From: Takakia lepidozioides
Lineage: Eukaryota > Streptophyta > Takakiopsida > Takakiales > Takakiaceae
Length of the DNA: 64,000 bases
Reading direction: 5' to 3'
Assembly: GCA_030704615.1 (NCBI GenBank)
Contig: CM060734.1
Span: 25,296,001 to 25,360,000 of the forward strand
The position numbers were made by a program, and so were the translations under genes. Positions 1 through 9,529 of the stretch are shown piece after piece (within the stretch, counting starts at the first letter, position 1; each line of letters opens with the position of its first letter). Below the pieces are notes generated by a model that was given only the letters and a program-made list of their open reading frames with translations, searched no databases and was not told the origin of the DNA.

Positions 1-294
1 GGCTAAGCACACGATCCAAGAATGCATACTCAGCCCCCTCACTAGCCTTGTCAGGCAATGGAACCAACTCAATCCACTTGGAGAAGTGCTCCACCATCAC
101 CAACACATATATGTGGTGACGCATAGTCAGTGGCAACGGTCCTGCGAAGTCAAGACTCCACCTGTAGCCCAATCCCATGATTGGTAAAGGATGCAACTGT
201 GGTGTAGGGGCATTGAATGAAGCACGCACCCTGTCACACACCATGCACCTAGCCACGAATTGTTGCACCTCTGTATGCATACCACGCCACCAAT
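1..294 (-). pseudogene. Ty3/gypsy integrase fragment (cut by window edge)
   Basis: The minus strand encodes the middle of a gypsy integrase: the C-x2-C end of the HHCC zinc domain (CMVCDR), the first catalytic Asp in WSLDF, and the LVMVEHFSKWIE block. It matches the integrases at 14.9-16.0 kb and 32.6-33.5 kb almost residue for residue. The C-terminal part runs off the left edge of the window. On the right the match stops abruptly at 294, inside the QYWWR block, where unrelated sequence begins. It is therefore a truncated dead copy of the same family. Confident on family; the breakpoint is accurate to a few bases. Confidence 0.85.
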
Positions 295-296
295 AG

Positions 297-2343
297 ATTA
301 CCGCACTACACCAGAGGAACTAAGGACATCAAAGGGTGTGGAAGCAGCAATAAAAAAGGAGTTTGAAATGCAAAGAACCAAGTTGATGTCCGCCTTCGGA
401 AAGCAGCTTAGAATAGTAGATCCTGGACTTGGTTCTGAGTTCTTTCAGCAGATCAAATCTCACTATGACAAGCATGTGCATCCGAAGATGCAGCAGGAGA
501 AATTGCACCGGCTGGCCATATCCATGGTCGACCCACAAACAAAAATAAGGTGGCTGGAGATATGGAACTCAGATCAGACAGTAAAGGACTTGAATTAGTT
601 CCCAAAGAGCACCATACAGCCTGGCACAAAGGTGGAAGGAATCAGTGATTTGGTGTTTGATAACTGGTTCCACAAGGCTACATTTTGGAGTCAGGTGTGT
701 ATTCAAATAAGCCGTTTTCTTTTCTTCAATTATATGATGAGTATCTTATTTGCAATACTGACAAATATACAATTTGCAGCTCGAAAAGCGCGTCGTCATT
801 GTGCTGGATCAGACTTTGAAGGACTTGAACATTTCGATTGTTTCCCCTCCCCAAATGTCATTGGAGGCATACATAAGGAAGTGGAGAGGTCTCACCTGGA
901 GATACTATTTTTTCCGGGAGTTCTCCAAAGATGGTAACATTTTACGGTCCAACAACTTTGACAGTCAGGTTGGAGGAGAGTGGGCCATGATGCAAGTTGT
1001 GTACAGGTGCAATATCATACTGGAAACTCTACTGCACTTTTTGGGAAATAATTAGGCTTCATAAGGATTGTAATCATAGATCCAAATTGAATGTCGTTGA
1101 CGACATTCACTTCTTTGTCTGAGTCATTCTTAAGCGAGAATTTGAATTCACCTGGATTAGGAGCTTAGGGTGTATTTATAGTGTCCCTGATTAGAATTGA
1201 TAATGTCCCTGAATGGCATTGACGACATTCACATCCACAGTTGTTAAGAGGTCCTCAGAGATATGTAAGTTTTTGTAATGTCCATAGAGTTTATAGTGAG
1301 GGTTCCTCACTCCAGTTTGCTGAATGTCAATGTAGACATTTAGTTGTTCTGCAATGCTTTTGCCTCTTGAATCTTGAGGCTTGATTAGCTGTGTTATCAG
1401 AGATCCAAAGTGAATGTCATTGACGACATTCACTTCTATGTCTATGTCATTCACAGGCGACAATTTGAATTTACATGGATTAGGAGCTTAGGGTGTATTT
1501 ATTGGTTCCTTGTTCGGAATTTTGTGAATGGCGTTGACGCCATTCACATCCAGTGTTATTATGAGGTCCTCAGTGTTATGTATGTTTTGAATGTCCATTG
1601 AGTTTTTAGGGAGGGTTCCTTACTCGAGTTTCTGAATGTCGTTGCCGACATTCAGTTTCCATCCAATGATTTTGCCTTTTTTGAGAAATCATTAGGCTTG
1701 ATTAGCAGTGTATTCACAAATCCAAAGTGAATGATGTTGACGACATTCACTTCTATGTCTGCGTCATTCCAAAGCGAGAGTTTGCATGCACGTGGATTAG
1801 GGTGTATTTGCAGTATCATTGAATGGAATTTTTTGAATGGCGTTGACGACATTCACATCCAGAGCTGTCGCGTGGTCTTGAGAGCTCCTTGGAGCAGTTC
1901 TCAGAGCCATTTCATTCCTTGTTTTTTTCATTCTGTGCTACTTGCATCTTACTCACTTCGCGCTTTGGTGGGTTGGGTTTTATCTCCTGTTTAACAGATA
2001 CACGAAATATGTGCTTTTGGAAGGAAATCACCTGAGCGGTATTCCAGACTATCTTGACATGTGGTCGGACCCAGCAAACGATCCAACCATGTATACTGCA
2101 GGGATATTGAAGGACTGGAGTCCTTCTCACTTCAGAGACTGTGGGTGGTACCTTGACTGCCCACCGAAGCACACGACCTTTCAAGAACAGCACATGAAAT
2201 ATTTGAACAATAATGCTGAGATGCTAGCGCCTCTGACTGACGAGCAGTACCAAAGAAACATAACAACATTGGCTGCCAAGGAGCCTGATGCTCAGGGAAC
2301 GCCGCAAGAAGGCGGGCCGCAAACCAAAAGACAAGGCTCCTAG
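297..2343 (+). pseudogene. N-terminal exons of the amino-methyltransferase-like mobile gene family
   Basis: Three exons can be joined: ~300-695 (donor gtgtgt), 780-1006 (acceptor tttgcag, donor gtgcaa) and 1998-2341 (acceptor ttaacag). The 2/3 junction reads in frame as VVYR-YTKYVLLE. Exon 3 is homologous to the exon at 25.13 kb (shared features: RY-K, LLE, MYT, W, RDC-WY-D-PP), so this is the upstream part of the same family. There is an in-frame TAG at 597 in exon 1. The methyltransferase domain itself is missing, because the gypsy copy A LTR begins just after exon 3. The upstream exons match no family I recognise; exon 2 has the core LTWRYYFFREF. Intron 2 carries the palindrome array. Function is inferred only from the paralogues. 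Confidence 0.6.
1075..1870. repeat. Array of eight ~22-bp palindromes in ~320-bp tandem units
   Basis: Eight near-perfect palindromes of the type GAATGTCGTTGACGACATTC start near 1088, 1211, 1321, 1411, 1525, 1633, 1728 and 1834, spaced about 88-122 bp apart. They lie in a larger tandem unit of ~320 bp: the lead-in TCCAAA..TGAATG recurs at 1081, 1404 and 1721. The array fills the intron just before the RYTK exon. The copy at 1525 is fully symmetrical. Confidence 0.85.
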
Positions 2344-2420
2344 AGGCCATTTATGATCACATAAAAGGCTTAAGAAAAAAGTAAGAGCATTTCTTTGCAT
2401 AAAGAACATCACCAAAGTAG

Positions 2421-2690
2421 GGTTACATATTGACATTTGGGATTGGCCCAAGTGTCAATCCAGGGGTCAAGGCAGATTTAGGCCCTGGAGTGGTTAGCGC
2501 GGGAGGCTCATCTTTCTTGAGTTGAGCCTCACCGCGCCTAGCTATGGCGCCATAGTGTGGATTCCCCATGGCGTGGGGTGCACTTGGCTTGATTTGTATT
2601 TGAGTGATGAGTTTATATATGCATGAGTTTAAGCTTCAGCTTTGTGAGCTCGCATGAGCTCGTGCTTGTATTCTTCTTTTATCACTCGAG
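2421..2690 (+). repeat. 5' LTR-like end of gypsy copy A
   Basis: This segment matches the start of copy B (reverse strand, 40.23-40.50 kb): ATATTGACATTTGGGATTG, CAAGTGTCAATCCAGG, CTTGAGTTGAGCCTCACCGC, GGATTCCCCATGGCG. It also shares landmarks, weakly, with the 3' LTR at 16.63-17.07 kb (GAGTTGAGCC, TCCCCAT..GGGGTGC, GAGTGATGA) and ends with the same TTATCA. The beginning of the LTR (TGTGGCAG...) is not present, so it is truncated or very diverged. No primer-binding site matching initiator tRNA-Met was seen. Confidence 0.55.
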
Positions 2691-3399
2691 AAAGATGAGC
2701 TCATATCTGTAAGTGCCAGATACGAGTTAGTTGTAGCACTTGTGGTTTTTGCTTGAGAATGAGAGAAACCAAGTTGTTATGTAAGGAGCACCGTGGAGCT
2801 CTTGGTTGTTAGAAGCGGAGGCGATGTGGGTTACGAGGTAGTAGACCTTGGCATTCGATCTTCAGCTTCAGAGATGAAAGCACCATGCTGCAGGTAATTC
2901 CAGAGCACCTTGATAGTTTCAGATTGTGTACATGCATGAGCAAGCACGATTGGGAAGAGGACCAGTCGAGAGCAGGTTAGAGTGGCTTTGGTGGCAAAGC
3001 TGAGGACTGGACCTGGGAATGCGAGCTTTCATTGTGTGAAGGATTGCAAAACCAAGCGAAAGGGCTGATTTGGCTTGGGGCAAATCAGTGCACTTTGTGG
3101 AGTATGTTGAGATTGGGTTTCAATCTTGAGCTTCAGCATTGAGAGGGCTCTTGTCATGGCAAGAGCAGGGCTGGAACAGGAGCTAAGAGGTGCGGCAAGG
3201 CCATGGAATGTGCACCTAGGGTTTCAGAGCTTGGAAGAAGAGCTCTTGCACCACAAGATGAGTGTCTTGTGGCTGGAAATGTAAGCCTTAGGGTTTCAAG
3301 AGCTTGGCAAAGGCTGTGGAGTGCTTAGTCTTGTCTTAGAGAGCATCGAGGAGCCAAAGAGCCAAGATAGGGGGCTGATACCTCTTGTGTGAAGAGGTT

Positions 3400-3765
3400 G
3401 CATGTGTGGAGCATATATTCAGCTCATTGAAGCTTCCATCTTCAAGCTTGGAGGGCAAGCAAGGAAGAGGGAAGGGCTGACTTCCCTTATGTGAGGGCAA
3501 TGCATGTGTGGAGCATGCTTTCAGCCTGTTGAAGGCTTGTACTTTTAGGTTTGGGAGTGCAAGAAAGGAAGGAAAGGGCTGGTTCCCCTGTAGGGCATGT
3601 GTGGAGCATGCTTTCAGCCCGCTGAAGCTTGTATTTTCAGGTTTGTGGGTGCAAGAAATGAAGCAAAAGAGCTGATTCTCTTATGGTGAGAGTGGGGCAT
3701 GTGTGGAGCATGCCTTCAGCCCATTGAGGCTCTTGTTTTCAAGCTTTAGAGAGCTAGAACGGAAG
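3400..3765 (+). repeat. ~100-bp degenerate tandem repeat, four units
   Basis: The motif CATGTGTGGAGCAT followed by TTCAGCCC/TGTTGA(A)GCTT recurs four times near 3409, 3490, 3597 and 3698. Each is followed by a purine-rich GCAAGAAAGGAAG-type tract and AGGGCTGATT/GGTT. It lies in the leader of gypsy copy A. Confidence 0.7.
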
Positions 3766-4215
3766 GGCTAGGGCTGGTTTCCACTTGGGGTGAAATAAAA
3801 GCACTTGTAGGGCCTATGTGAGTTGGGGTTTCAACTTCAAGCTTGAAAGGAGCACAACTCTTGAAGCAGCAGGTGCAGGGGCTGGATTAGGTGCGAAGCG
3901 CATGCTATGGTCAAGAAAAGCACGTGAATGAGTGCCTACAAGGGCTGAAGTCAACCATGTTTGGTAAGTCGCCATAGGGATCAATGGCGCTGTTTTGTGA
4001 GTTAAAAGGAAGTTTGTGCACTTAGTTTCGGTTGCAAACATCTTCCTTTGGAATTAGAGCTACTATTGGTGGTGTGTGGGGGCCATAAAGAGCAAGAATA
4101 CCTTGTTGATTTCCTCACAGCCGCCATAGCTCGGTGCAAAGAAGCCTAGAGTCCAAGAGACACAAACCCTAGCTTGGCGTGGCTAAACCCCTTGGAAAAA
4201 TGGCTAAACTGCCAT

Positions 4216-4505
4216 GAGTGGCCATGGATGGGGCTGTGACGGGCTGTGACAGGCTGTGACAGGCTGTGACCTGTGGCCTGTGGGGCTGTGATGGGCTGTG
4301 AGGGGCTGTGACAGGCTGTGGCCTGTGGGGCTGTGACCCTGTGACATGTGTAGGGCTGTGACAGACTGTGACCTGTGGCCTTTGGGCTGTGACGGGCTGT
4401 GATAGGCTGTGGCCTGTGGGGCTGTGACGGCTGTGACCAGTGATATGTGTGGGCCTGTGCTGGTCTGTGGTGGCCCGTGTTGACCTGTGGATGGCCTGTG
4501 CTGAC
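4216..4505 (+). repeat. GGCTGTGACA minisatellite
   Basis: Roughly 25 imperfect copies of a 9-11 bp unit, GGCTGTGAC(A/G)G or GGCCTGTGG, run through this block. The complementary strand reads as an open His/Pro/Ser-rich frame, which is a repeat artefact. It lies in the gypsy leader about 0.5 kb before gag. Confidence 0.8.
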
Positions 4506-5038
4506 TCGAGGAGGCACTGGTGGATTGCCTAAGGACTGACATGTGGTCTTGAAGGCCAAATTTTGACGCTCGTGGAGGGCGGTTTGAGGAGTATCTTCAT
4601 GATATTCCCATGGCCATGCAAGTGAGGGAAGAGAGGAGAGGAAGAGTGTTGGGATGAGGGCATGCTGGGGTTAGGCATTGCTTTACCCCTCCATACCTGC
4701 ATGCTTGACTGTGCGCCATGTTAGTTTCGTGTGGGCACTTGTTTTTATAGGTGATTGGTCCGGATTTGATCACCGGCCAGTCCTAGAGCATGCTGTCGAT
4801 GGTGAGGCTGGGGTGATGACCAATCAGACCATCATTGTTTCTCCTGTAGTGAGGTTGGAGGTGATGACCAGCCAACCATAGGAGTGCTTTGCGGTGGATG
4901 CAGGTGCAGGTGTAGGCTATGTTAGGAACCTAGTATTCCAAACCATAAGCCGCAACAGGTTCTCTACCCGGTTACCTTGTGGAGAGGGGGTTAGGGACAT
5001 GTTCATGACCGGTTGAGTGACAGTTTGTCAACACGGAG

Positions 5039-5962
5039 ATGCCACTAGTTGTTGGGGACAGTGCCGGTTTGAGCACTAGCGATACTAGTGGGTACATGAG
5101 ACGAGGTGTGCGTTTTAGGCCACCTTCACCTCCTGTGTCTTCTACGAAAGGTTCTGATTCGGATTGTGAATCAGGAGGACTCACACCGGTGGTGCAAGTT
5201 GTTTCATTGCCATTGTTGTGGGACACAATGGAGGAGATGTATGGAGCTATCAAGGGGCCACGAAGGTACTCTGGGGTGGTGGGCACCATCGAGTTGGATG
5301 ATTTTATCCAAGAGTTTGATAGTTGGTGTGATTTGCAGCAAATGCGCAATCCACAACTATTTACGCATTTCATGGCATGGAAGGGGCTGTTTCAGCACCT
5401 TGAGGGGCCGCCTATGGATGATTACCATGAGTTCAGGCGGGGGCATGAGGTTGAGATCGAGGAGTGGAGGATGTACTGGTCACCCGACTATATCTCCATC
5501 ACTAGGGGCACTAGAGCCACGAGGGCATTGGCTATACCTGCCGCTGCACCGGCAGCTTCAGCAAGCAGCAGTGGGACTGGTGGTACAGTAGCTACGACGT
5601 CCACCCAAGCCACTACCACACCAGCACTAGTACCCGTGCCTGCCTTCAACCCTGTTGTGGAGTTCTTCAAAGAGTTGAGAGGGAACTACCAAGGGGTGAG
5701 GACAGAGAAGTTGCGGAGCTTGCAAGAGTTCCAACGGAAGCCTACTGAGAGCTTGAGGGAGGCTTTCACTCACATGAGGCGCTTGATAAATGTAACCCGA
5801 GGGGTTACGGAAGCTCAGGCAGTCCAATTTTGGTATGGGATATTGGACAAGGAGCTGAGGAAAAGGGTGCGGGATGCAACTCTCCTACAAGCGGCCCAAC
5901 CCACTTTAGCAAATGTGTTTTTGCTGGCAGAGCGGATAGAGCTCAACATGGTGGAGAAATGA
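5039..5962 (+). CDS. gag: Gag of Ty3/gypsy copy A
   Basis: This 307-codon frame encodes a retrotransposon Gag capsid. A variable Ser/Thr/Pro-rich N-terminus is followed by the conserved block around residues 95-150 (DLQQMRNPQLF, then HFMAWKGLFQHLEG) and the capsid C-terminal block (RKPTESLREAFTHMRRL ... QFWYGILDKELRKRVRD). Gag would form the virus-like particle that packages the element RNA. The frame ends at TGA in MVEK-stop-VVMVG. Copy B has an Arg codon (CGA) at that position, so the original element probably had a single fused Gag-Pol frame and this stop is a C-to-T change. The start was chosen as the Met aligned with the first Met of copy B (38285, minus). Confidence 0.85.
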   Translation: MPLVVGDSAGLSTSDTSGYMRRGVRFRPPSPPVSSTKGSDSDCESGGLTPVVQVVSLPLLWDTMEEMYGAIKGPRRYSGVVGTIELDDFIQEFDSWCDLQQMRNPQLFTHFMAWKGLFQHLEGPPMDDYHEFRRGHEVEIEEWRMYWSPDYISITRGTRATRALAIPAAAPAASASSSGTGGTVATTSTQATTTPALVPVPAFNPVVEFFKELRGNYQGVRTEKLRSLQEFQRKPTESLREAFTHMRRLINVTRGVTEAQAVQFWYGILDKELRKRVRDATLLQAAQPTLANVFLLAERIELNMVEK

Positions 5963-7660
5963 GTGGTCATGGTGGGATTTGCTAAGGAGACAACACGGGG
6001 TAGTGGTGCTCTTAGCCAACCACTACCTCAACATGCTCAAGGCAGCAAAGGGGTCCAGGTGAAGCCCAGGGAAAGACAGAGAGGACCTCAGATGCAGGGG
6101 TCTCTCCCTTCATTTGCAGGCCAACAACGGGCGGAGGTGGTGTGTTGGACATGTGGAGGACCCCATGTCAAGAAGGATTGCCCAGAGGGAGACAAAGGGC
6201 CGGCATATGAACAGCCTACACAGTTGCAGTGTGGGCATTATGGCAAGCACGGGCATGGAGAGGCCCAGTGTTATGGTTTGCATCCTGAGTTGCACCCAGG
6301 CCAGTTCCAAGGGAACAATGGTGGCCGGGGGCGAGGTGGAGTAGCCCAGAGAGGACGAGGTGGCCAGGCACGGGGTGCAGGCCAAGGGCAAGCTCAACAT
6401 GGCCAAGGACGCGGAGGTCAGGGTGTTGACCAAAGCATGGCCAACTGGCTTCAGCAGCTAGAGCAGAGGCTCGTTGCCATGGCTACAGCTCAGGTGGTAC
6501 CAGCTCCAAGGCCGGATGGTCCACCTCCTGCTCCTGAGGGAGGAGATATGGGAGGCATGGGATTCATGTGCGGAGCAGCACTACCATTAGTGCAGGTGGA
6601 GTCTGCTACAGCCATGACTCGAGGAGCAGCACGAGTTCCTGAGCCACGAGGTGCAGAGGTGGAGTTGGATTCACAGCGTGGGGAGGCAAGCCGTTACGCT
6701 AGGCTTCCTCAGTCATTCACATTGGCGGAGACAGTGTCGATGCCATCCATGGCACCTAGTTCTCGCCCGACTGTTACTGAGGCGGAGGTTACTATGCCAT
6801 TGGGGAGAGCTACACAGGCAACACCACTACCTAGTGTTTCCAAGGCTACGACAGCTAGTGTGCTGCTGGGAGCGGCCACATCTGTGTGCCAGGCTCCATT
6901 GTTCTCGGCTACCATGATTGCGATGCCGGGGGTAAGACCAGCTGAGGTGTTCAGGCTGGCAGCTACACTCTGTGAGAGCGGGGAGGTTACTTCATCTTCT
7001 GCGGAGATATTGGGAGGTGTAGTGCCGGAGGGATCCTCGGATTTGAAGGTCAAGACTGCCACGGCGGCGCCATGGCAAGCTGCAGCTGCCAGGTTGATGG
7101 AGCTGTCAGCTAGGCCAGCCATTGAGCGCGCCATGGTGACACCTGGAGTTGTCATGTTAGACAACCAGGATGGCATTTTCTGTTTGAGTGGACCGGCAGG
7201 CAAGAGGTACCGGCCACTGCGAGTCTTGTTGGACTCGGGAGCTCAGCCATTGATGCTAGGCAGAGCTGCTATTGTAGGCTTGGGCCTCATGGAGGCGGAT
7301 ATGGAGCCTTGTCCTTTCCAGATACAGACGTCTCTGGGAGGATCGGAGCAGGCTCGGGGCATGACACGGCGTGAGTTGGCTATTAGACTACGGCCGGATC
7401 ACCCTACAGATGGCTCAGCGATGCGAGCCAAGGCCATTGTGACAGACGCGGTCTCATACGATGTCATGGCTGGTGAGGCAGTGTTGTACCCCATGGGCTT
7501 CACCCTGGATTTTTTGGAGGAGTCAGATTCCTATAGGCCTGGATGGCAGTTAGGGGAGGGCCGGCGTGTGCAGCTCCCTGTGACGTTCATAGGAGGAGTT
7601 GCGGTTGCCCAGCAGGGCAAGATATTGACACTAGCAGCATTCACAGCTGCAGTGACTTGG
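5963..7660 (+). CDS. Nucleocapsid zinc knuckles and aspartic protease of copy A
   Basis: This continues directly from gag in the same frame. A zinc-knuckle-like C-x2-C-x3-H-x4-C (CWTC..H..C) sits near 6143-6183, followed by a second knuckle whose second Cys is Tyr here but Cys in copy B. A Gly/Arg/Gln-rich basic tract follows, then a long Ala/Thr/Ser-rich linker. A pepsin-type retroviral protease has its active-site DSGA at 7232-7243, preceded by LRVLL. Protease would cut the polyprotein. Near 7660 the frame shifts relative to copy B because about 15 bases coding PGELL are disturbed; the native sequence continues in another frame (THSEDVSSPREQDD). Family assignment is firm; the gene is probably inactive. 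Confidence 0.75.
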
Positions 7661-8623
7661 ATGACAACACTCATTCAGAGGATGTGTCATCTCCGAGAGA
7701 GCAAGATGACATGCATGGTATGGCGGAGTTGCCTGCCATGGTTGCTCATACTCCATTGTGGGGTTCGAGCAAAGATTTGCAGCGGGTTGCTGATCGACGG
7801 GTGCAACAAGCCTGGGTAGAGGCTTTTTTGCCGTTAGGAGAGGAGGACAGTGCGGGGATTGCACCAGGACCACCTCAGTTGTCCATTGGACACCACACCG
7901 ATTGTGTAGCAGTATCCGGATGAAGGCATTTGTCTTCTGGACTTGTTTGGCGGGATCAGCACCGGATTGGCTGTTGTGTTACATGTAGGTGTATGAGTTC
8001 GGCATTACCTATATGTGGAGAGGGATGAGACTGCACGACACGTTACACTTTGCCATGTTGCTCAGTTGGTGCAGCAGTACCCTGAGTTGTTGCCGGTGTC
8101 TGCAGTTCGTGGATATCACCAGGCCTTGCCAGCAGACATTTCGTTGCTGGGGGCTCAGGATTTAGAGTGGGCTGGTTCCATTGATCTGGTAGTGGCAGGT
8201 TGGCCCTGCCAAAGGCATTCATCAGCCGAGCATGACAATGGATTGCGAGACTCAAGGTTGGGTCTGTTTTGGGAGATGGTGCGGGTTTTGCGCCACTTGT
8301 AGCTTCATCAAGCGGTATCTTCAGCATACATCTTGGAGAATGTGCCACCGATGGGCGATTCTCGGGCCAGGGTGATGGCCAGTGTGCATCAAGCCTGGTC
8401 GTGGCTCGGGTCAGCAGTGTTGCTAGATGCAGCTACAGTGGGGTCACAGGCTCATCGTCCACGGCTATGGTGGACTAACTTGATGTCACCCGCACTACTC
8501 AAGTGTGCATTTGATGGGGTGCAGCGGCCGGCACACCTCACATTGGATAGCATTTTGGACAGAGGGAGGCAGTCTCAGCGTGTGAGACACCAGGGATGCC
8601 TCGGCGTGAGCCTGGTCACGTGA
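7661..8623 (+). pseudogene. DNMT3-like C5 cytosine DNA methyltransferase domain inside the retrotransposon
   Basis: After a linker (EDVSSPREQDD ... VQQAWVEAF), copy A encodes a C5-methyltransferase fold: motif I DLFGGISTGL at 7939-7968, motif IV DLVVAGWPCQ with the catalytic Cys at 8207-8209, motif VI ENV at 8336-8344, and a motif VIII-like AHRPRLWWTN near 8450-8480. The DLFGGIxTGL and AHRxR signatures resemble DNMT3/DRM enzymes more than MET1 or CMT. Such a domain would methylate cytosine, perhaps on the element's own DNA. Frame-breaking stops lie near 7994 and 8300. The frame ends at 8623 without a clear target-recognition region or motif IX/X, next to the foreign insertion. In the pol order it sits between protease and RT, as in copy B. 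Confidence 0.8.
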
Positions 8624-8639
8624 GCATGTGAGCGCAACT

Positions 8640-9100
8640 GCGCTCACGCCACGTCACCTTGCGCCAATGCCACATCACGGGGCTCACTCCACGTCATCAC
8701 ACTTGAAGGTCGCGTCACCACGCGCCCAGGAAGAAGTGGAGTGTATTCCCGCGGATTGTAAACAGATGGATGAGTATGAAAAATGAATGTAGATGGATGA
8801 ATGAGGGATGGATAAGAGTCAAATGGATGAATGTATAATGGATGTTGAACAATGGAAAACATTCATGACAGGATGATGCATGACTAAAACTTTAGACGAA
8901 TGCACAACGTATATGATATGAGTGTGGTAGGTTTGTGGGGTGGATTAAATAGTACAAAGGATGAATGTACAATGGATGTTGAACAAATGAAAACATTCAT
9001 GAATGGAGCACGCATGAATACACTGTAGATGAAAGCACAATGGATATGACAAGAGTGAGGGAGGTTTGTGAGATGGATTCATACATATTGCAATTTAAAT
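8640..9100. repeat. Non-coding insertion with two ~130-bp tandem units
   Basis: GC-rich CACGTCA/CTCACG repeats at 8625-8710 give way to A-rich GATGGATGAATG repeats. Two longer units share TGAATGTA-AATGGATGTTGAACAA, AAAACATTCATGA and GAGGTTTGTG-G-TGGATT, near 8825-8945 and 8960-9080. No gene is visible. This is the start of the foreign block that splits gypsy copy A. Confidence 0.6.
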
Positions 9101-9529
9101 GGTAGTTGATTCTTTGATTATTTTTCTTTCCAAAGGAACAACTACGGTGGAGGAAGGGGATTCAACGTTTTCCAAAGAGGATGAAACAAAATATTAAAAG
9201 AACATAGTTCAGTCTGACTCAGAGTCAGTACAATGTATCCCCACTTCCTCTGCATCTAAGTCTAAGTATTTAAGAACTCCGGATCTACGCTGGCTACACC
9301 TACGGCCAGGCAGTAAAAAGTCAGGGGATATGGACTCGGCCGCGTGAAGTGCCATTGCTTCGGCATAATCAGGAAGCAGAAAATTGGAAAGGGGGCTGTC
9401 GAAAACAGACTCGCCACAAATGACTATATCTCCTGAAGATCCACCGATGCCTTTCCTGAAAGACAGCCTGAAAAAGTTATTATTGTAAGTTTGATGTTAT
9501 TGAGAAATTGAGTATGGCTCCCAAAGTGG

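Larger units (their letters stand above)
2691..5038 (+). other. Untranslated leader of gypsy copy A
   Basis: This ~2.3 kb stretch separates the 5' LTR-like end from gag. It has no convincing coding region and consists mainly of G-rich repetitive sequence, including the two repeat blocks listed separately. The corresponding leader of copy B (38.3-40.2 kb) is similar in length but carries different repeats. Confidence 0.5.

Noticed and set aside
4146-4559. His/Pro/Ser-rich ORFs on the minus strand
   Set aside because: Direct translation of the GGCTGTGACA minisatellite.
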